From JBCBEX01 sp039177895 (GTDB lineage Bacteria; Bacteroidota; Rhodothermia; Rhodothermales; Rubricoccaceae), in contig JBCDFO010000145.1 in assembly GCA_039177895.1 (NCBI GenBank), positions 1-10,488 on the forward strand: a stretch of 10,488 nt of DNA, written 5' to 3'. The notes beneath the pieces were generated by a model. It did no database searches and had not been told where the DNA came from. It was given only the letters and a program-made list of their open reading frames with translations. This document shows positions 6,791-10,488 of this stretch, piece after piece. Every line of letters starts with the position of its first letter. The first letter of the stretch is position 1. Position numbers and translations under genes: made by a program.

Positions 6791-7883
6791 GACCGCTGAG
6801 TCGTTCGGCGGCGGCGAGCCCGGCGGTCGTCAGCGCCCAGGCGTCGCCCGTCGGGACCACCCAGCCACGCTGTTGCAGGTGGACCAGGCTGAGGCCGATG
6901 CTCTCCGGGCGGTGCGTCATTGTGCGCAGCGTGCCGATGGGGTGCGGGTAGTGCGGGTCGCCGTGCCGCTGCGCCAGCGTGTAGAGGTCTTCCAGGACGC
7001 CCGTCTCGCGGAGGTCGCGGCGGTTTTTCCGAGTGCGCAGCCACGTTGAGATCAGTCCTCGCCCAGGTGCCACGAGGAGACTCACCCCGACGACGAGCGT
7101 CGCGCACAGCACGATGGTCGGGCCCGTGGGGAGCCGCTGCGCCGTCGCGCTCAGGAGCGCCCCACTCACGCCCGCGACCGCGCCGAACACCGCCGCGAGG
7201 AAGACGACCCGTCCGAGCTTGTCCGTCCATTGCCGCGCTGCCGCCGCCGGGGCGATCAGCATCGCGCTCATCAGCACCACACCCACCGTCTGCAACCCGA
7301 TCACGATGGCGATCACGAGGAGGCCCGTCAGCAGCACGTCGAGCCGCTGCATCGGCAGCCCGAGCGCTGCGCCGAAGTCCTCGTCAAAGAGCAGCAGCTT
7401 GAGTTCTTTCCAGAAGGCGAGCATCACGAGGAGCGCCCCGCCGCCGAGCGCCGCCATCACCGCCACGTCGCGTCCGACGAGCGCCGCGGCCTGCCCGAAG
7501 AGGAAAGTGTCGAGCCCCGCCTGCGTGCCCGTGCCGGAGCCCTGGAGATAGGTCAATCCCACCAGCCCCGCGCCGAAGAACACCGAGAGCAAGAGCCCGA
7601 GCGCCGCGTCGAACGGCACGCGCGAGTGGTCGGTGACATGCAGGATCGCGAGCGTGCCGATCCACCCGGCGAATGCCGCGCCGAGGACGAGCACGAGCGG
7701 GGCCTTGCTGCCCGTGAGCATAAACGCCAGCACGACGCCCGGCAGCGCCGCGTGGCTGATCGCGTCGCCGAGAAGGCTCTGCCCGCGGAGCACGGCAAAC
7801 GTCCCGAGCGACCCGCTCACGAGCCCCAGCGTCGCTGCCCCCAGCGCAACCGTCCGCAGCGTGTAGTCAAAGAGGAAGTCCAC
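6756..7883 (-). CDS. mntC: metal ABC transporter permease with C-terminal winged-helix-like domain
   Basis: A 375-residue ABC-3 permease, the partner of the mntD product in the metal channel. The membrane part covers about residues 8-275. GDAISHAALPG (39-49) is the family motif, and FWKELKLLLFDEDFGAALG (157-175) is the cytoplasmic segment expected to contact MntB. A basic linker (WLRTRKNRRD, 281-290) is followed by about 80 soluble residues resembling a winged-helix domain: a helix with VLEDLYTLAQRHG, a putative recognition region with GLSLVHLQQRGWV (330-342), then a wing AWALTTAGLAAAE (348-360). The GTG at 7883 is the only start that keeps the first helix; a 7-bp-periodic tract lies directly before it. 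The gene is 79 bp after mntB. The last residues are encoded by degenerate heptamers, so the reading frame probably slid into repeat sequence at some point. Metal choice is inferred from MntR and MntA. Confidence 0.88.
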   Translation of the reverse strand: MDFLFDYTLRTVALGAATLGLVSGSLGTFAVLRGQSLLGDAISHAALPGVVLAFMLTGSKAPLVLVLGAAFAGWIGTLAILHVTDHSRVPFDAALGLLLSVFFGAGLVGLTYLQGSGTGTQAGLDTFLFGQAAALVGRDVAVMAALGGGALLVMLAFWKELKLLLFDEDFGAALGLPMQRLDVLLTGLLVIAIVIGLQTVGVVLMSAMLIAPAAAARQWTDKLGRVVFLAAVFGAVAGVSGALLSATAQRLPTGPTIVLCATLVVGVSLLVAPGRGLISTWLRTRKNRRDLRETGVLEDLYTLAQRHGDPHYPHPIGTLRTMTHRPESIGLSLVHLQQRGWVVPTGDAWALTTAGLAAAERLSGRSAKSDVGSAK

Positions 7884-7918
7884 GAGTTGGTGTTTGGTTC
7901 TGGGTCATTGGCCGATGG
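7884..7918. repeat. degenerate heptamer tract, five units CCANNNN on the - strand
   Basis: On the + strand the units are GAGTTGG, TGTTTGG, TTCTGGG, TCATTGG and CCGATGG. All are 7 bp long and end in GG, and four of the five end in TGG. The tract fills nearly half of the 79-bp mntB-mntC gap and abuts the GTG start of mntC at 7883, just as the perfect array abuts mntD. The units share few bases, so alone it would be weak; the period and position match the neighbouring arrays. Confidence 0.5.
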
Positions 7919-7962
7919 TGCATGCTCAGAGGAAGAAATCGATCTACGCCGATCACCGAGAG

Positions 7963-8769
7963 CTACCCCAGCCGTTGCCGTCCGGCGACATGGCCGGCGA
8001 AGGGGACGCGGCCGCCGTAGGTCAAGCGGAGGTTCTCTTCGGTGAACACCTCCTCGACGGGTCCGGCGGCGATGCGGCGGACGTTGAGGAGGAGCACCCA
8101 GTCGAAGTACTCCGGCACGGTCTGGAGGTCGTGGTGGACGACGAGCACCGTCTTGCCCCGCGCGCGGAGGTCTTGCAGGAGCCGCACGATGGCGCGCTCG
8201 GTCGTCGCGTCGACGCCCTGGAACGGCTCGTCCATGAGGTAGACGTCGGCGTCCTGGACGAGGGCACGGGCGAGGAAGACGCGCTGCTGCTGCCCGCCCG
8301 AGAGCTGTGCGATCTGCCGGTCGGCGAAGTCCTCCATGCCCACCTTGCGCAGCGCGCCCATCGCGAGGTCGCGCTCGGTGTCGCCGGGGCGGCGCAGCCA
8401 GCCGAGCGCCCCGTAGCGGCCCATCATCACCACGTCGAGCACGTTCGTGGGGAAGTCCCAGTCGACGGAGCCGCGCTGGGGGACGTAGCCGACGCGCTTC
8501 CGCTGCGTCTCGTAGGCCTCGCCGAGCACGAGCACACGCCCCGCCGCGAGCGGCACGAGGCCGAGGACGCCCTTGATGAGCGTCGTCTTGCCCGCGCCGT
8601 TGGGCCCCACGATGGCCATGAGCACGCCTTCGGGCACGGCGAGGTCGATGTCCCACAGCACCGGCTGGTCACGGTAGGCGACGGTCAGGTCGGCCACGTC
8701 GATGGCGGGGGGCTGTCGGCTGTCGGCTGTCGGCTGTCGGTGGGGTTCCTTTCTGCCTTCTGCCTTCAT
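7963..8769 (-). CDS. mntB: metal ABC transporter ATP-binding protein
   Basis: The ATPase that powers metal import through MntC/MntD, acting as a homodimer on the cytoplasmic face. All nucleotide-site elements are intact: Walker A GPNGAGKT (55-62), Q-loop Gln98, signature LSGGQ (156-160), Walker B VYLMDEP (176-182) and the switch His213 in VVHHDL. VPQRGSVDWDFPTNVLDVV (96-114) is diagnostic of the Mn/Zn/Fe-type ABC ATPases. The first ATG (8769) overlaps the mntA stop as ATGA, which suggests translational coupling, and gives 268 residues. However, residues 1-22 are encoded by heptamer repeats and have no counterpart in the family. A GTG at 8697, just after the repeats, would give a 244-residue protein starting near the usual place (MADLTVAYRDQP). 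Other transporter genes here also start with GTG right after a repeat array, so either start is possible. Confidence 0.95.
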   Translation of the reverse strand: MKAEGRKEPHRQPTADSRQPPAIDVADLTVAYRDQPVLWDIDLAVPEGVLMAIVGPNGAGKTTLIKGVLGLVPLAAGRVLVLGEAYETQRKRVGYVPQRGSVDWDFPTNVLDVVMMGRYGALGWLRRPGDTERDLAMGALRKVGMEDFADRQIAQLSGGQQQRVFLARALVQDADVYLMDEPFQGVDATTERAIVRLLQDLRARGKTVLVVHHDLQTVPEYFDWVLLLNVRRIAAGPVEEVFTEENLRLTYGGRVPFAGHVAGRQRLG

Positions 8770-8780
8770 CCTTCCGCCTT
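8711..8780. repeat. compound heptamer array across the mntA-mntB junction
   Basis: Four exact GGCTGTC units (GACAGCC on the operon strand) occupy 8711-8738. The 7-bp register continues through two unlike units to four CNNCCTT units at 8753-8780: CTGCCTT twice, CATCCTT and CCGCCTT. Thus two different heptamer families share one register over 70 bp. The array holds the mntA stop codon (8766-8768) and the first ATG of mntB (8767-8769), and it encodes the odd N-terminal extension of MntB. Confidence 0.9.
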
Positions 8781-9728
8781 CGTCAGGGCCTCCACCATCG
8801 TGTCAACATTGTGGCGGATCATGCCGACGTAGGTGTCGGCGCCGGAGCCGTCGGGGCCGAGGGCGTCAGAATAGAGCGTGCCGCCGACGGCCACGTCGAA
8901 GCCCCGGCTGCGCACGGCGGCCTGCACGGCCTCGATGTTGCGCGGCGAGATCGACGACTCGACAAACATCGCGGGAATGCGGCGCTCGGTGACGAACTCG
9001 GCGAGTTGCTGCACGTCGGCGGTTCCGGCTTCGGCGTCGGTCGAGAGGCCCTGGAGACCCCGCACGGCGATTCCGTAGGCGTCGCTGAAGTAGCCGAAGG
9101 CGTCGTGCGCCGTGATGAGAATGCGCTGGTCCTCGGGGATCGTGGCGATCTGGTCGCGCACGTAGGCGTCGAGCGGGCCGAGGGCGTCGCCGTAGGCGGT
9201 CGCGCTGGCCGTGTAGCTCTCGGCGTGCGTCGGGTCCACCTCGGCGAGCGTCGCGCCGACGGCCGTGGCCACGTCTTGCCAGCGGGTCACGTCCATCCAG
9301 ACGTGCGGGTCGAACGTGCCCGCGTAGCCCTCTGCGGTGAGGAGGCGCTCTACCGGGATCGACGCCTCGGCGATGGCGATGGCCGGGATGCCGAGCCGGT
9401 CGAGCTGCTGGACGACCTCGCCCATCCTGCCTTCGAGGTCGAGGCCGTTGAGCAGTACGAGGTCGGCCTCGATCATCGTCTGCACGTTGCCCTCGGTGGG
9501 CCGGTAGAGGTGCGGGTCGATGCCCGGCCCCATGAGCCCGGTCACGGTCACGTGCTCGCCGCCGACTTCACGCGCGAGGTCCGCGAGCATGCTTGTCGTC
9601 GCGACGATGCGGAGTTCGCGCTCGGCGAGCGGGACCTCGTCGCCGGAGGTGGTAGCGCAGGCAGAAAAGGCGAGGGACAACAGCCCACAGCCGATAGCCA
9701 ACAGCCTGGTTGAGAGAGCGAAGTGCAT
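8766..9728 (-). CDS. mntA: TroA-type metal-binding lipoprotein of a metal ABC transporter
   Basis: A 320-residue extracytoplasmic receptor that binds the metal ion and hands it to MntC/MntD. Residues 1-23 are a lipoprotein signal peptide with FSAC at 21-24, so Cys24 should be lipidated. The metal ligands are readable: His73 in GIDPHLY, His142 in FDPHVW, His208 in TAHDAFGYF and Asp288 in LYSDALG. The gaps 142-208 (66) and 208-288 (80) are the same as in Treponema pallidum TroA (His133, His199, Asp279). The third ligand is His, as in TroA and ZnuA, whereas the pneumococcal Mn receptor PsaA has Glu there. There is no His-rich loop of the ZnuA kind. It follows mntR by 29 bp and overlaps the first ATG of mntB by the ATGA junction. 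Part of the signal peptide is encoded by heptamer repeats. Confidence 0.94.
   Translation of the reverse strand: MHFALSTRLLAIGCGLLSLAFSACATTSGDEVPLAERELRIVATTSMLADLAREVGGEHVTVTGLMGPGIDPHLYRPTEGNVQTMIEADLVLLNGLDLEGRMGEVVQQLDRLGIPAIAIAEASIPVERLLTAEGYAGTFDPHVWMDVTRWQDVATAVGATLAEVDPTHAESYTASATAYGDALGPLDAYVRDQIATIPEDQRILITAHDAFGYFSDAYGIAVRGLQGLSTDAEAGTADVQQLAEFVTERRIPAMFVESSISPRNIEAVQAAVRSRGFDVAVGGTLYSDALGPDGSGADTYVGMIRHNVDTMVEALTKAEG
9679..9706. repeat. heptamer array inside the mntA signal-peptide codons, (NAYAGCC)4
   Basis: On the + strand AACAGCC, CACAGCC, GATAGCC and AACAGCC follow one another without gaps, so AGCC recurs exactly every 7 bp. The unit is close to GACAGCC, found four times at 8711-8738 on the other strand. 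Read on the - strand, these bases encode RLLAIGCGLL, the hydrophobic core of the MntA signal peptide. Confidence 0.75.
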
Positions 9729-9757
9729 GGGTCGGGATCAGAAGAAGGGGAACGGAA

Positions 9758-10414
9758 CTACGCCGCCGGTTTGACAAAAATGTGCTGCGCCGCCGCGTGG
9801 CCGACGGGGTGCACGTCAGCCTTCACGCGCACCGAGATCGGCCCGTCGAACGGGGCCACGGCGACGACCTCGAACGGCGTCTCGGGGTAGAGGCCGAGGC
9901 TGCCGACGTAGCGCAGCAGTTCGGCGTCGTGGTCGCTCACCTCCGCGACGATGCCGGTGGACCCGGCGTCGAGCGTGGCGAGCGCGGGCCAATCGGGCTC
10001 CACGAGGCGGAGGTCGGGTGTCGGGATCGGCGCGCCGTGCGGGTCGTGCGTGGGATGCCCCAGCGCTTTGTCGATGCGGGCTTCGAGGTCTTCGGAGAGG
10101 ACGTGCTCCCACTGCTCCGCCTCGGCGTGGACGCGGTCCCAGGGGACGCCGAGCGCCTGGTGGAGGTACGCCTCCACGAGCCGGTGGTGGCGGATCACCT
10201 CCACGGCGAGCTTGCGGCCAGCCTCGGTGAGCGCCGCGCCGTGGTAGCGCTCGTAGACGACGAGGTTCATCGCCGCGAGCTTCTTGAGCATGCCCGTCAC
10301 GGATGCCGGGGCCACGTCGAGCCGCTCGGCGAGCGCCGAGGTGCCCACGGCGTCGGCGTCGCGGGTGAGGTCGTAGATGGCCTTGGCGTAGTCCTCGATG
10401 GCTTGCGTGGACAT
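9758..10414 (-). CDS. mntR: DtxR/MntR-family metal-dependent transcriptional repressor
   Basis: A 218-residue metalloregulator expected to bind DNA when Mn2+ is plentiful and repress its own operon. The domains in order are an N-terminal winged helix (about 1-72, with recognition helix near APASVTGMLKKL and wing ALTEAG), a dimerisation and metal domain (73-140, with AEQWEHVLSEDLEARIDKAL and GHPTHDPHGAPIP), and a C-terminal FeoA/SH3-like domain (about 150-218). By alignment with DtxR, His77, Glu81, His96, Glu103 and His104 occupy the ligand positions 79, 83, 98, 105 and 106. DtxR Met10 is Asp8 here and DtxR Cys102 is Glu100 here. Both changes match B. subtilis MntR (Asp8, Glu99), which prefers Mn2+. 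It has full DtxR length, whereas B. subtilis MntR lacks the third domain. The ATG at 10414 gives the standard N-terminus EDYAKAIY. First gene of the operon. Confidence 0.93.
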   Translation of the reverse strand: MSTQAIEDYAKAIYDLTRDADAVGTSALAERLDVAPASVTGMLKKLAAMNLVVYERYHGAALTEAGRKLAVEVIRHHRLVEAYLHQALGVPWDRVHAEAEQWEHVLSEDLEARIDKALGHPTHDPHGAPIPTPDLRLVEPDWPALATLDAGSTGIVAEVSDHDAELLRYVGSLGLYPETPFEVVAVAPFDGPISVRVKADVHPVGHAAAQHIFVKPAA

Positions 10415-10442
10415 CGATCTCAGGTGCGGTGGCTCGGAGGGC

Positions 10443-10471
10443 TTGACAGGAGCTAAGATATTTTTTAGGTT
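10443..10471 (+). promoter_or_regulatory. possible divergent promoter pointing out of the window
   Basis: A perfect TTGACA (10443-10448) is followed after 17 bp by TAGGTT (10466-10471). The -10 match is weak (3 of 6), so this is tentative. If real, it would share the MntR operator with the mnt promoter and drive a metal-responsive gene to the right, which the window does not show. Confidence 0.3.
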
Positions 10472-10483
10472 GCCCTAAGTCAA
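10455..10483 (-). promoter_or_regulatory. sigma70-like promoter of the mntRABCD operon
   Basis: Read on the - strand, TTGACT (10483-10478) is followed after exactly 17 bp by TATCTT (10460-10455). These match the -35 consensus at 5 of 6 and the -10 consensus at 4 of 6. The expected transcript would start about 30-35 bp before the mntR ATG. A DtxR-like operator lies wholly within the spacer and one base of the -35 box. If this lineage uses the Bacteroidota-type promoter instead, the assignment would change. Confidence 0.6.
10465..10478. promoter_or_regulatory. DtxR/MntR-like operator TTAGG-N4-CCTAA
   Basis: TTAGGTTGCCCTAA has perfect inverted arms TTAGG (10465-10469) and CCTAA (10474-10478). 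Extended to 10483, it agrees with the 19-bp corynebacterial DtxR box (TTAGGTTAGCCTAACCTAA) at 14 positions. Further CTAA and TTAG half-motifs flank it (10453-10456 and 10485-10488). It overlaps the promoter spacer, so bound MntR would block polymerase. This is the natural autoregulatory site for the operon. Confidence 0.65.
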
Positions 10484-10488
10484 TTTAG

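Noticed and set aside
5579..9713. Long + strand open frames across the mnt operon
   Set aside because: They are Arg/His/Glu-rich shadows (period set by GC at third positions) of permease, ATPase and receptor genes whose motifs are intact on the - strand.
10415..10488. Mn2+ riboswitch (yybP-ykoY type) or other riboswitch before mntR
   Set aside because: The leader is only about 70 bp and shows a promoter and operator rather than the conserved paired loops of that riboswitch.

Overview
The window is high-GC DNA from a bacterium. The start codons I could place lack a clear Shine-Dalgarno sequence. The gene set is a short secreted M1 peptidase, a GQTEAPL-type nucleoside transporter, a DoxX-like membrane protein and a mntR-mntABCD operon with helix-bearing permeases. 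Together these suggest a marine or halophilic member of the Bacteroidota, most likely the Rhodothermia lineage. That placement is inference from style and gene content; there is no rRNA gene here to settle it.

Left part, + strand (1-5464). The window opens inside the 3' end of an IS5-like transposase. Only 46 bp later a signal-peptide M1 zinc metallopeptidase begins. It is followed closely by a Uma2-family (PD-(D/E)XK-like) protein. After a 121 bp gap with a strong hairpin comes a complete CNT/NupC nucleoside transporter. A 403 bp stretch without a convincing gene, rich in inverted repeats, leads to a DoxX-like four-helix membrane protein with an unusual charged coiled-coil and Cys-containing tail.

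Right part, - strand (5531-10488). This is one operon read right to left: mntR (DtxR-family metal sensor), mntA (TroA-type metal-binding lipoprotein), mntB (ABC ATPase), mntC and mntD (two ABC-3 permeases). MntA should capture Mn2+ (or Zn2+/Fe2+) outside the membrane, MntC/MntD form the channel and MntB drives it. MntR should shut the operon when metal is sufficient. A sigma70-like promoter with a DtxR-like operator in its spacer lies just upstream of mntR at the right edge, and a possible divergent promoter points out of the window.

Two things stand out. Both permeases carry a C-terminal winged-helix-like domain of about 80-90 residues, recalling the chlamydial YtgC-YtgR permease-repressor fusion. 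In addition, every junction among the four transporter genes, and the mntA signal-peptide codons, contains a tandem array with a 7-bp period. The units differ from junction to junction (TCGACCC, GAAGTNN, CCANNNN, GACAGCC/AAGGNNG), but the period is always seven.
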